Of a stretch of 44,664 nucleotides of DNA, positions 26,358-35,148 are shown one piece after another. Positions within the stretch are counted from its first letter, which is position 1. The number at the start of each line of letters is the position of its first letter. The translations under genes and the position numbers were made by a program. Below the pieces are notes generated by a model, which was not told where the DNA came from, did no database searches, and saw only the letters and a list, made by a program, of their open reading frames with translations. Source of the DNA: Bryobacterales bacterium (GTDB lineage Bacteria; Acidobacteriota; Terriglobia; Bryobacterales; Bryobacteraceae); contig JAHCHD010000023.1 in NCBI GenBank assembly GCA_026129915.1, positions 1 to 44,664 of the forward strand, read 5' to 3'.

Positions 26358-27488
26358 CTAACCCGTCAGCACCATTGCCTCGCGATTCTGGTGCAGGAAC
26401 CACTGGCTCAGCAGGTGGTTGTTCACGAAGCCCCGGTTTCGCATCAGGCGCGTCACCAGCGCGCGAAACACCGGATGGGGCAGGGCTTCAGCGGCCCGGG
26501 TAAGCCGGGAGGGTTCGCGCGGGCCAAGCCGCTGTTCCAGCGCGGTGGCATAGGCGGCCAAACGCGACGCACGATAATCGCCCTTCGCAGCAAGAATCGC
26601 TTCCGCCGCAAGCAGGCCGGATTCGATGGCGGGCAGGATACCTTCGCCACTCGACGGGAAAGCGAGTCCCGCGGCATCGCCCACAAGCAGCGCCCCATCG
26701 GAAGCGAGCGGCCGTGCGGACGTGGTTCGCAACAGATAAGCGTGCCCGCGAAAACGTGCGGGCAGCACGGCGCCGATACAGCGGCGAGTTTCAAGGTAGG
26801 TGCGAAATTCCTCCACCTGGTGGCAAACCGATTCCTGTGCGAGATGCCCGTAACCCACATTCAGGCGTAGGCTCTTGCGGAAGCACCAACCGTAACCGTG
26901 CAGGTCCGGGCTGAAGTACAACTCGGGAGTGTTCCCGCGCACGGAACATGCGTGCGCGGTAACAGGGTCCATTTCCCACTCAGCTTCCTGGGCGGTAACG
27001 GCCCTTTCCATTGAGGGCCGCGAACCAAGGTGGCGCGCCACAGGGCAGAAATGCCCGCCGGCGCCAACCAACACGCGGCATTGCAGTTCGCCATTCACCA
27101 GCCAAGCTCCGTTTGACCGCTTCATGCTCCGAATTGAGCAGCTCTCGTCCACGCGGGCGCCGGAACGGCGCAGCAGGAAGTCGTCAAACTCCCGCCTCCA
27201 GACGCCATAGCTCACCGTCTCCGGGTAGGTGGTTTCGAAGGCGGGCCCGCCCAGGATACTGGTAAGGAAGCGGCTCACCGGCTGCATCACGCGGCCTTGG
27301 CGATATTCTTCCGGAGACACTCCCAGCGTAGTGAAGACCGCGGGAGTTACCCATCCTCCGCAAACCTTGTCACGCGGGAATGCTTCCTTGTCGACAATCC
27401 GCACCTCCAGCCCGGAATCGCGCAGACGCCACGCGCACGTTGACCCCGCGGGACCACCGCCAACAATCAGGACATCGCAGCCATCCAT
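26358..27488 (-). CDS. Geranylgeranyl reductase-family FAD-dependent oxidoreductase
   Basis: A 376-residue protein. The ATG at 27488 starts MDGCDVLIVGGGPAGS, putting the FAD-binding loop at residues 9-15 as in the family; the same frame extends upstream but only as antisense-like sequence of the previous gene. The second FAD signature is GDAAGLAFPSSGEG at about 270-283. The geranylgeranyl-reductase substrate motif Y-x-W-x-F-P ... G-x-G appears as YGWCFRK ... NVGYG (about 189-204), with the usual Pro replaced by Arg. Members reduce carbon-carbon double bonds in isoprenoid or other lipid chains. The start lies inside the 3' end of the cyclopropane-synthase-like gene (22-base overlap), so the two are translationally coupled and probably act on the same lipid. 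Confidence 0.85.
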   Translation of the reverse strand: MDGCDVLIVGGGPAGSTCAWRLRDSGLEVRIVDKEAFPRDKVCGGWVTPAVFTTLGVSPEEYRQGRVMQPVSRFLTSILGGPAFETTYPETVSYGVWRREFDDFLLRRSGARVDESCSIRSMKRSNGAWLVNGELQCRVLVGAGGHFCPVARHLGSRPSMERAVTAQEAEWEMDPVTAHACSVRGNTPELYFSPDLHGYGWCFRKSLRLNVGYGHLAQESVCHQVEEFRTYLETRRCIGAVLPARFRGHAYLLRTTSARPLASDGALLVGDAAGLAFPSSGEGILPAIESGLLAAEAILAAKGDYRASRLAAYATALEQRLGPREPSRLTRAAEALPHPVFRALVTRLMRNRGFVNNHLLSQWFLHQNREAMVLTG

Positions 27489-28732
27489 GATTCCTTGCTC
27501 CGGGTTGAGGTTTGCAGGTCGATAGCGCGTTGGGTGTAGAGGTGCTCGCGGGTCCAGGGAATGTCCGTGTAGTCCTGGCCCGCAAAGGTCACCTGGAATA
27601 GTTGTAGCGCACTCATCCGGAATCCCGCCACGGAACCGGCCAGATACAATCGCCAGGCACGCAGGAAGTCCTCTGATTCCGCTTCCCGCATCGCGGGTAA
27701 AGCAGCTTCGAACCGCGACAGCCATTCCATGAGCGTCTTCTCGTAGTGCGGGCGAAGGTTCTCCACATCGAGAATCGCGTAGTCGGCATACTCAAGCACG
27801 CGGGCGCTTTCCCCCACCGTGGGCGGGTAAGCCGCGGGGAAAATGCGCTCGCGAATCCAGGTGCTTAGCGGTTCGGCATGGCTGCGGCCGATGAAGTGCA
27901 GCAAGCCCCGGCCACGACGGCCAATCGCATTTTGAATCACCCTGCCAAGATCAGCGTAGTGCTCTGGACCCACATGCTCCAGCATCCCCACCGAAACGAA
28001 GGCATCAAAACTGCCACGGATGTTGCGGTAGTCATCTTCGATGAACTCCACCTTCCGTTCCAGGCCTTCTTCGCGAGCCCGCCATTGGGCATAGCGGACC
28101 TGCTCCCGTGAGACGTTGAAGGCCTTCACTTCCACCCCGTGGTGGCGGGCCATGAATAGCGCCAGCGCCCCCCACCCGCAGCCAGCCTCCACTACGCGCT
28201 CGCCGGGACGCAACTGCAGCTTGCGGCAGACGTGGTCCATCTTGGCGATCTGCGCCTCCTCCAGGGTAAGGTCAGGCACGGGATAGTAAGCACAGGTATA
28301 GAGCATCTGGCGGTCCAGCCAATGGCTGTAGAAGTCCTCGCCACGATCATAGTGATGGCGGGCGTTCCGGGAAGACGCTCGCAAATCGCGTGGCTGAAGG
28401 GCGGCGAGTCCGCTGGACACTAGCCCGCTGAGCCACCCGCGCCGGCGGCGTAAGTTCATAGCGCGAAAAGTGGCCGCCAATGCTCCCACCAGATCCCCTT
28501 CCACGGTGATCTCGCCTTCGGCAAACCCATCTCCAAAACCGGTATCGGGGTCAAGGATCAGCCGGAGCAGCGCATTGCGGCTGTGAAACCGGACCGTGGC
28601 GAGGTAAGCTCCATCGGCCGGAAGCGCTTGCGCGCCGCATTGCGCAACATACCGAATGGGTGGCTGGCCGGTAACCGCCAGCACCTCCTGGAGCAGCCAG
28701 GCGTCCAGGGTGGAGAGAGAAAAGCGTTCCAT
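27467..28732 (-). CDS. Cyclopropane-fatty-acyl-phospholipid synthase-family methyltransferase
   Basis: A 421-residue protein. The ATG at 28732 follows GGGAGGTGGG by about seven bases. It has the family architecture: an N-terminal lipid-binding part (about 1-115), then the methyltransferase with HHYDRGEDFYSHWLD near 126-140, MLYTCAYY just after, the SAM loop VVEAGCGWGALALF at about 180-193, and SVGMLEHVGPEHY near 245. These match bacterial CFA synthases, which transfer a methyl from SAM to the double bond of an acyl chain in membrane phospholipid. The product could be a cyclopropane ring or, together with the overlapping reductase, a methyl branch (inference). Confidence 0.92.
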   Translation of the reverse strand: MERFSLSTLDAWLLQEVLAVTGQPPIRYVAQCGAQALPADGAYLATVRFHSRNALLRLILDPDTGFGDGFAEGEITVEGDLVGALAATFRAMNLRRRRGWLSGLVSSGLAALQPRDLRASSRNARHHYDRGEDFYSHWLDRQMLYTCAYYPVPDLTLEEAQIAKMDHVCRKLQLRPGERVVEAGCGWGALALFMARHHGVEVKAFNVSREQVRYAQWRAREEGLERKVEFIEDDYRNIRGSFDAFVSVGMLEHVGPEHYADLGRVIQNAIGRRGRGLLHFIGRSHAEPLSTWIRERIFPAAYPPTVGESARVLEYADYAILDVENLRPHYEKTLMEWLSRFEAALPAMREAESEDFLRAWRLYLAGSVAGFRMSALQLFQVTFAGQDYTDIPWTREHLYTQRAIDLQTSTRSKESWMAAMS

Positions 28733-28833
28733 GCGCCCACCTCCCAACTCGCTAACCGGGTTCAGAATATCACCGCCCGGCCGGCGATACCAGCCCCAGC
28801 TAAGCACCTTGATTCAGCGGAAGCGGGCAGTGG

Positions 28834-30753
28834 TTAATCGGGGTCCTTCACGCAGCGGAACCCGATGGCGGGGTCAGCAACCCTGGCTGGAATGGAGGCG
28901 AACTCCATGTTGACGTCCTTCGGCAGCGGCGCATTGAAGGCTCCGCCGCGAATGGTGTACCAGGGTTCCCGGATTGTGGGCGGCGGGTCCAATACCTTTG
29001 TGTAATGCGCCATGGCATCTTCGCTAGGGGTGCGAGGTTCCTTGATGAATTCCCAAACGTTGCCAGCCAGGTGCAGCACTCCGTTGGGGCCAGCACTCTG
29101 TGCATGGGTACCCACTTCCACCGGGCCGTTGGGCTTCAATTCCGGATTATCCGCAACCACCGCACGGGAAGGATCGTGATCCTCACCCCAAGGGTATGAT
29201 CGCCCGTCTGTGCCCCGAGCCGCCTTTTCCCATTCCTCGGGCGTTGGCAGCCGCTTCCCTGCCCACTCAGCGAATTCCTGGGCATCGAGATAGCTGACGT
29301 TCGTCACCGGATAGTCGGGCAGGTCAGAACGGAAACCCTCCGGCAAGGGCTTGCTGCGAGCGGCGCAAAACGCCATGTAGGCTCGGTTCGAAACCTCTGT
29401 TTCGTCCACATAGTAATCCGGAAGCGTGATGTCCGAGTCCTGCGGGCCAAACTTGAAGGAACCCGCGGGAACCAGCATCATGCGTCCGGTTGAGGTTGAG
29501 ATCACCGGAGGATGTTCCTTTGGGCCGGGAGGAAGAGGCGCACTGCCCCGGGGTACCAGTTGCCAGATAGCAATCGCCAGCACAACAAGTGCCAGCAGTC
29601 CGGCAACCGCGTAGATCCAGGTTCTGCTGGTCGCGACGGGCGCGGGCCCTGGCTGCGGCGTTGCCACCGCAGGAGGCCAAGGTGCTGGACTTGAGGCAGG
29701 GGCGGATGCAGGTGCCGGCGCCGGCGGGGCACTTGGGCTGGCTTGCGTGGGAATCGCTCCTGGTTGCGAGGAGGCCACCGTGGCCGGTGAGGACGTCGCG
29801 GAGGGCGACATCGCCGTGGCTTGGTCAGTTGCTTGCACTCGGCCCTGCGTAGCCAGGCGCGTTTCCATTTCGCTGGGGCTCAGCAACATGCGCGTGGCTC
29901 CCAAGGCGGAAGCGGCCATCTCTCCGGTTGCCACCTGCTGAATACGGCGCAGGTGCTCAATCACCTCTGTGAAACTGGGCGGGCGCTTGTCCTTCTCCTT
30001 CTCTGTACAGGCAGCAACCAGCTCCATTAAGCCCTCGGGCGGATTCACATCCAGCAGTGGGGTGAGGTTCACCGGCTCCTTCAGGATCTTGTAGAAGATC
30101 TGCTGCGGACCCTCCCCGTCAATCGGTCGTTTGCCGGTGAACAGTTCGAACAGCAGGATGCCAAAGGCGTAGATATCCACCAGGTGCGTGACGCCCTGGC
30201 CGGTCACCTGTTCCGGGGGCATATAGTAGACGGTGCCCACGGTGTAGCCAACTTTGGTAATGCCCAGGTCGTCGGACTTGGCGATGCCGAAGTCGATCAG
30301 CTTCACCACGCCCGAGTGACTCACGTGGATGTTGTCTGGCTTGATGTCGCGGTGAATGATGCCTTGGCTGTGAACAAACTCGAGCGCCTTGGCCGCTTCA
30401 ATGGACATCTCCAGCTTGCGCGCGTCATTACCCGTTTCCTTGCGGTAGATGAGGTGGCGCAGATCGTGGCCCTTCAGAAACTCCATCACCATGAACGGCC
30501 GTTCCTGTTCCTGGCCGTAGTCATAGACGGAAATCACGTTGGGGTGGGTGCTGATCTGGCCGGCGGTCTGGGCCTCACGAAGGAAGCGCTGGCGCACATC
30601 CTCGTTGGAGGCGCCATCGGGCGTCAGCACTTTCACTGCAACGATGCGCCCGATGACGGTGTCGCGGGCACGGTACACATGCGACATGCCGCCGCCGAGG
30701 AACTCGACGAGTTCATATCTGCCGAATTGGTGGGGCAGGGGCCAAGTGCTCAT
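28834..30753 (-). CDS. Membrane Ser/Thr protein kinase with C-terminal formylglycine-enzyme-like domain (PpkA-like)
   Basis: A 639-residue protein. The cytoplasmic kinase domain (about 12-270) is complete: glycine loop FLGGGMSHVY (18-27), K41, E60, HRDIKPDN (134-141), DFG (154-156) and MPPEQ in place of APE (178-182). A Pro/Ala/Ser linker (about 310-375) leads to one membrane helix (about 379-400), and the periplasmic end (about 425-637) is a SUMF1/FGE-sulfatase fold (MMLVPAGSFKFG, RLPTPEEWEKAARG, LAGNVWEF, IRGGAF, IGFRCV). The catalytic Cys pair of true formylglycine enzymes is missing near IRGGAFNAPL, so this end is probably a sensor or ligand-binding domain. Position after tssM suggests it regulates the type VI machine by phosphorylation, as PpkA does. 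Confidence 0.88.
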   Translation of the reverse strand: MSTWPLPHQFGRYELVEFLGGGMSHVYRARDTVIGRIVAVKVLTPDGASNEDVRQRFLREAQTAGQISTHPNVISVYDYGQEQERPFMVMEFLKGHDLRHLIYRKETGNDARKLEMSIEAAKALEFVHSQGIIHRDIKPDNIHVSHSGVVKLIDFGIAKSDDLGITKVGYTVGTVYYMPPEQVTGQGVTHLVDIYAFGILLFELFTGKRPIDGEGPQQIFYKILKEPVNLTPLLDVNPPEGLMELVAACTEKEKDKRPPSFTEVIEHLRRIQQVATGEMAASALGATRMLLSPSEMETRLATQGRVQATDQATAMSPSATSSPATVASSQPGAIPTQASPSAPPAPAPASAPASSPAPWPPAVATPQPGPAPVATSRTWIYAVAGLLALVVLAIAIWQLVPRGSAPLPPGPKEHPPVISTSTGRMMLVPAGSFKFGPQDSDITLPDYYVDETEVSNRAYMAFCAARSKPLPEGFRSDLPDYPVTNVSYLDAQEFAEWAGKRLPTPEEWEKAARGTDGRSYPWGEDHDPSRAVVADNPELKPNGPVEVGTHAQSAGPNGVLHLAGNVWEFIKEPRTPSEDAMAHYTKVLDPPPTIREPWYTIRGGAFNAPLPKDVNMEFASIPARVADPAIGFRCVKDPD

Positions 30754-30839
30754 CGTATTCGCTGCGTCTTCCCTTAGCTGGCGTTACACCGGATCCATAC
30801 AGTTTGCCAAACCTCAGCCCCATGTCTCTACTGGGGCGT

Positions 30840-33800
30840 CTACTGAGCCACGTTCGGCATGCAGCGGAGGCCGCTGAGATACCCCTTGCGGAACACCGGC
30901 GGCGCACCCTTCATGTCGAGCTGGTAGCGGACGGTGAGAGGCTTCCCTTCCACCATCACAGGACCTGCCCCCGTACGGATAACCATCGAAAGGTTGTTGT
31001 TCGCGTCCCAGGTATCGAAGTCGCCAAAGAACTGGAATACGCTCCACAACCCATCCTTGCGCAGCAGGTCGAGACTACTGCCACCCAGGTCGCCCTTCAG
31101 CAAGACGCCGTAGGGTGCGCGCCCAGGCCACATAAAGTCCCGCGACTGCCCGCCACGGCCGCTGGCCTGCAGGGTAATGCCGCTCATGGTGAGGTCCATG
31201 GCTCGCACACCATCCATCGGCTGCGCCGTAATGTTGTAGTTCAGCGCCGGAGTCATCGCGCCACCGGGATACAGCACATTGCTCAATTGCGCCGAATTAT
31301 TGAAGAAGGCCAGGAACTGCGGATTGATGCGCACCTCCGCATCCGGTTTAGGCACATAGCGGCCACCCTGATTCAGGAGTACCGCTGCCAGGCTTTCCTG
31401 GTAGAAGGTCCACAAAGCGCCCGTGCCTGGCTGGAAGACGCGATTCACGTCCTCAAGCGTGGCCTGCGGGCTAGACGGATTTCCACTAAACGGATACTTC
31501 TGCCACAGCGAGTTGTACACCTGGCAGAAACCCCCGCCCTTGCCATTGAGCTGTGCCGGGCCAAGCGCACGAATCAGCGCCTCGGCATTCAGGATAGGTT
31601 CTTCCAGCAGGCGCTGTGAGTTGGCATCCACCCTGCCCGCGGCATCCACTGAGAAGTTCTGCGCGATCTGGCGAGCCGCCACCTTGCTCTGGGTGGCCTC
31701 GTTGAGCGTCGCCTGGGCTGCCATCTTGTCATCGGGCGGGGCGGCGGCAGCGGTCTCCACCGACGTCTGCAGCCCGGTGAGTGCGCTCATGTAGGGCTGG
31801 TTCGCAGGCCCCACAAAGCGGTCCACTGCGTCGGGAGGCACCACAAATTGCGGAGGCTGGAAGGCGTCCGCGATTACCTTATCCTCCACCGCCGTGTTTC
31901 GCGACACCACTGAGAACAACGCCAGCAATGGAGAGGAGTTGCTGGCGAAGACGGAAAGCTTTGTGGCTGCATCTCTCAGGCTGGCATAGCGCAGTACCCG
32001 CGAGGTGCTAACGAACTCACGCCATTCCTTCAGGAAATCGCCCTGGTAGCGGGCGCGAAGCTGGGCTTCGAGTTCCTTGGGGTCGGGCTGCGGGCCGCTC
32101 TGCTCACCCAGCACCCAGGTTTCCCCGCTCAGATACTGCTGGACATTGCTGAGGGCCTGCTGCATGAACTCGAAGCCGGGCTTGGTGAAGGCGCCGGAAA
32201 CCACTTTGGTAACGCTCAGCACCCGCGCGGCATCGGGATACAGCTTAGGGAAATTCACATCGGCGGACTTCTTGCCCGCCTCAGAAAGCATGAACTGGTA
32301 AATGCGCTCGAGCGGCTGCGAATTCAGCAGGAAGCGACGTGAACGCTCGATGGCCGATTCGTCGTTGGCTGTCGGGTAGGGGTTTTCGTACTGCAGCTCA
32401 CGGCTGTAGAAGTCAAACTGGCGACGGGCCAGCTCGGCCCGGTCGGCATCCAGTTGCTGGCTCATCTGCCAGCGTTCCATCAGCACCGGCGGCAGGAAGC
32501 TCTGGTTCTCTTTGCTCTTGTCGGAATGGGAGGTGGTGATGAGGTAGCTCTTCAGCGTGTCGTAGGTATAACGGAATCCCTCAGCGTCTGGCTCACCTGC
32601 TCGCGAACTCAAGTGCTGCACCATGTTCTGCTTGGTACCACCCAGCATCAGTTGGTCAAACTTCTGAAAGTAGGCGCGGCGTGCAAGCGGGTAAAGTTTG
32701 TCGCCTGCATAGATGCCCCAGCGCATCATGAGGGGCTTCCCTTCGCGCTGATGCCGGGTGAGTTCCTCGAGAGAGGCGCGCACCTGCTCCAGACGCTGCA
32801 ACTGGTCGAGTGTTGCCAGTTGCCCGCCTAGCGTCGGCGTTGCGGGAAGCTGGCGCACTGCCTGCACTACATCCTGCTCCAGAGCCCGGTTCTTGAAGAA
32901 CGAGATGGTAAGGAAAATGCCGTAGAACAGCATCAGTGCTGCCACGGACGCATACACCACACGGCGAGCGAAGCTGGTGCCGGTGCTTGTGGAGGAAGCG
33001 CGCAACGCGTTCTGGTCGCCCAGCAGGATGCGGTTGAAGAACTGGGTGACAAACACCCACTGCGGTACGCGCCGGGGCCCCGTGGCCTTGGGCGCCTGCA
33101 TCTGCTGAATCGCCTGCTGCATCTGCGCGGCATTGAACATGCTGGTGGCTTCGCTGAAGTCCATGTGTTGCTGCGCCTGCTTGGGCTGTGAGGGCGCCAC
33201 GTCCGTAATATAAACGGGCCGCACTCCTGTGAAGTAGTAGCCGCGCAGGAAGGGCCCCACGCTCAGCTGGCTGGGGCGGCACAAATCCACCAGGAAGCTC
33301 ACCAGGGCGTTCTGCACCTTGCGAAACTCGCGGGGGAACTCATAGACGTTTGACTGTAAGGAATCCTGCGGCTCGCGCCGGATAAGCGTAGGCCGCTTGT
33401 CGGCCACGCTACGGAACAGGCGGTTAAAGGAATCGGAAATGCGGCGTGTCTGCTCCTCGGCATAGACGCCCATACTGGAAACATCCACGTACGGCAGGGT
33501 AGCGCCCACCACCTGGCCCGCTTCTTCGTTGCTCAGATGGCCCACGTACTCGTTGAAATACGCCACCCGGTCTACCTTGGTGAACAGCACATACACCGGA
33601 AACCGAATCCCCAGCGTGCGCGCGATCTCAAGCAGGCGCTCGTGCATCCTCCGCGAAAGAGCAGCCAGTTGGTCCTGCGCGTTCGGCTGAAGGAAAATCT
33701 CGCTATTGACGCAAAGAATAGCCGCGCGTGGAGCCTGTTCCCCGCCCCCCGTTGCCTTGGAAGCGCGGCCCGGCCGTAGACGCTGTACGAACTTCACCCA

Positions 33801-34307
33801 ATTCGCGGGGTTGTCCAGAATGTGACCAGCTACCTCGGCAAATACCGCCCCGCGCGCGAACCAGAGATTGGCCAATCGCGTCGGGATGATGTTGGTTTCC
33901 TGATAGACCTGGCCTGAGAGCAGTTCCGGCTCCAGCCCGCTGTGTACAATCACGCTGGTCTTGGTGCTGCCCGCATCGCCCAGCACGAAATACAGTGGCA
34001 GTTCGCTGATCTTCTGGCCCTTGGCTGACTGGCTGGCCGCCAAGCGCTTTTCGGCCTCCTGCACCACGGCAATCAGTTCATTGGCGCCCACTCCCGTTTG
34101 CACCTGAGCGGCCTGCCTTGCCTTTGCCTCCTGCTGCCGCTTCATCCGCAACAGCACCAGAAGCAAGGCCGCCAGCACGCCTACAATCGCCAGGCCCGAT
34201 CGCAACACCCACATGCCCGTGCCTTCCAGGCCCACCCAGCCAGGGATGAACCACGAAAGAACCAGCCAGATCAGGACAGACACGCCAACGATGATGTAGA
34301 ACCACAT
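30840..34307 (-). CDS. tssM: Type VI secretion membrane complex protein TssM (IcmF-like)
   Basis: A 1,155-residue inner membrane protein with AGAGGA eight bases before its ATG. Membrane helices lie at about 2-24, 34-54 and 450-472, the normal three-helix TssM plan, with the NTPase-like domain between the second and third. The nucleotide loop is LGDAGSTKTS (about 109-118), a divergent Walker A with Thr in place of the last Gly, followed by the family's HSGLEPEL. The large periplasmic part ends in the C2-like beta domain, including FMWPGRAPYGVLLKGD-type sequence. TssM forms the trans-envelope channel with TssL and TssJ and contacts the baseplate. It is preceded by tssL and followed after 86 bases by the kinase. 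Confidence 0.93.
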   Translation of the reverse strand: MWFYIIVGVSVLIWLVLSWFIPGWVGLEGTGMWVLRSGLAIVGVLAALLLVLLRMKRQQEAKARQAAQVQTGVGANELIAVVQEAEKRLAASQSAKGQKISELPLYFVLGDAGSTKTSVIVHSGLEPELLSGQVYQETNIIPTRLANLWFARGAVFAEVAGHILDNPANWVKFVQRLRPGRASKATGGGEQAPRAAILCVNSEIFLQPNAQDQLAALSRRMHERLLEIARTLGIRFPVYVLFTKVDRVAYFNEYVGHLSNEEAGQVVGATLPYVDVSSMGVYAEEQTRRISDSFNRLFRSVADKRPTLIRREPQDSLQSNVYEFPREFRKVQNALVSFLVDLCRPSQLSVGPFLRGYYFTGVRPVYITDVAPSQPKQAQQHMDFSEATSMFNAAQMQQAIQQMQAPKATGPRRVPQWVFVTQFFNRILLGDQNALRASSTSTGTSFARRVVYASVAALMLFYGIFLTISFFKNRALEQDVVQAVRQLPATPTLGGQLATLDQLQRLEQVRASLEELTRHQREGKPLMMRWGIYAGDKLYPLARRAYFQKFDQLMLGGTKQNMVQHLSSRAGEPDAEGFRYTYDTLKSYLITTSHSDKSKENQSFLPPVLMERWQMSQQLDADRAELARRQFDFYSRELQYENPYPTANDESAIERSRRFLLNSQPLERIYQFMLSEAGKKSADVNFPKLYPDAARVLSVTKVVSGAFTKPGFEFMQQALSNVQQYLSGETWVLGEQSGPQPDPKELEAQLRARYQGDFLKEWREFVSTSRVLRYASLRDAATKLSVFASNSSPLLALFSVVSRNTAVEDKVIADAFQPPQFVVPPDAVDRFVGPANQPYMSALTGLQTSVETAAAAPPDDKMAAQATLNEATQSKVAARQIAQNFSVDAAGRVDANSQRLLEEPILNAEALIRALGPAQLNGKGGGFCQVYNSLWQKYPFSGNPSSPQATLEDVNRVFQPGTGALWTFYQESLAAVLLNQGGRYVPKPDAEVRINPQFLAFFNNSAQLSNVLYPGGAMTPALNYNITAQPMDGVRAMDLTMSGITLQASGRGGQSRDFMWPGRAPYGVLLKGDLGGSSLDLLRKDGLWSVFQFFGDFDTWDANNNLSMVIRTGAGPVMVEGKPLTVRYQLDMKGAPPVFRKGYLSGLRCMPNVAQ

Positions 34308-34341
34308 GTTCGGTATCCTCTTGTTTGCTCTTAGGCCTGCA

Positions 34342-35079
34342 CTAGCTCTTCGCCGCCGTGGCGGTTAAGGCCCGCAGATCACCGGCGCCCCCATCGAGAA
34401 CAAACCAGTAAACCGCAAACAAAATTGCCACCAGCGCAAACAGGCCAATGGCGGAAAACAGCAGGGGCTTCAGCCAGGGGTCGCCCATCTTGCGGGGCGC
34501 GACATCCCCGGCAGGAACGCTCTCTGGCGAGATCAGCATGGTGAACGGACGAATGCGGTTCCGCTTCTCCTCTATCTGGTTCATGATATTCGCCAGTTCG
34601 GAGCCGCCGCTGAGGCCGTAGCGCCCGCGGAAACCCATCGCCAGTGCCAGATGGTAAACCTCCAGCACATCGTTCACTTCCTCTGAGTCAGGCTTGTTCA
34701 ACAGATTGCGCAGGTACTGGAAGAAGAACTCGCCCGCCGTATGGTGGCCGTAGAACTCTTCTTGCAGGGGGCGGCGAGGCCAGTCGTTGAACACGGGGTT
34801 GCCGGAGTTGAGGATCGACTCGTCGAGCAGGGCCACCATGGCGAACTCTGCCAGACGGCACTCTTCCTCGCCATAGCCGGAGCGCTTGGCGTTCTCTTTC
34901 GAGCGCTTCAGCGCCTCGCGCATAATGCCACGGAACTGCTCTGCGTTGGTTACCTGCTGGCGCTTCCCTTTCAGGCGCGCCACCACGGTGAACACTTCCT
35001 GAAACGCCAGCGCCATGTTTTCCGGTCGCGCCAGAAGGCCCTGCCAGTGCCTTGCCGCGGTTTGGCTTTGGCTGCTCAT
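34342..35079 (-). CDS. tssL: Type VI secretion membrane complex protein TssL (DotU-like, short form)
   Basis: A 245-residue protein with a strong ribosome site (GGGGGAGGG). The cytoplasmic hook-shaped DotU domain (about 20-185) contains the family block ECRLAEFAMVALLDESIL and the AGEFFFQYLRNLL region. The single C-terminal membrane helix is at about 207-232 (LLFSAIGLFALVAILFAVYW). There is no peptidoglycan-binding OmpA-like extension, so it is the short type. TssL anchors TssK and the baseplate to TssM. The gene lies between tssK and tssM, the common order of this module. Confidence 0.93.
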   Translation of the reverse strand: MSSQSQTAARHWQGLLARPENMALAFQEVFTVVARLKGKRQQVTNAEQFRGIMREALKRSKENAKRSGYGEEECRLAEFAMVALLDESILNSGNPVFNDWPRRPLQEEFYGHHTAGEFFFQYLRNLLNKPDSEEVNDVLEVYHLALAMGFRGRYGLSGGSELANIMNQIEEKRNRIRPFTMLISPESVPAGDVAPRKMGDPWLKPLLFSAIGLFALVAILFAVYWFVLDGGAGDLRALTATAAKS

Positions 35080-35148
35080 CTTTCCCTCCCCCTTCGCATG
35101 CCGCCTCTTGCGGGCAGCTTATTCATCCACCGGAGCATCCGCCGGCGA

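Noticed and set aside
28834..30753. An active formylglycine-generating enzyme
   Set aside because: The catalytic Cys pair is absent and there is no sulfatase gene nearby.
30804..31619. A 271-codon plus-strand frame opposite the 3' end of tssM
   Set aside because: No ribosome site or family, and the minus strand encodes conserved TssM sequence.
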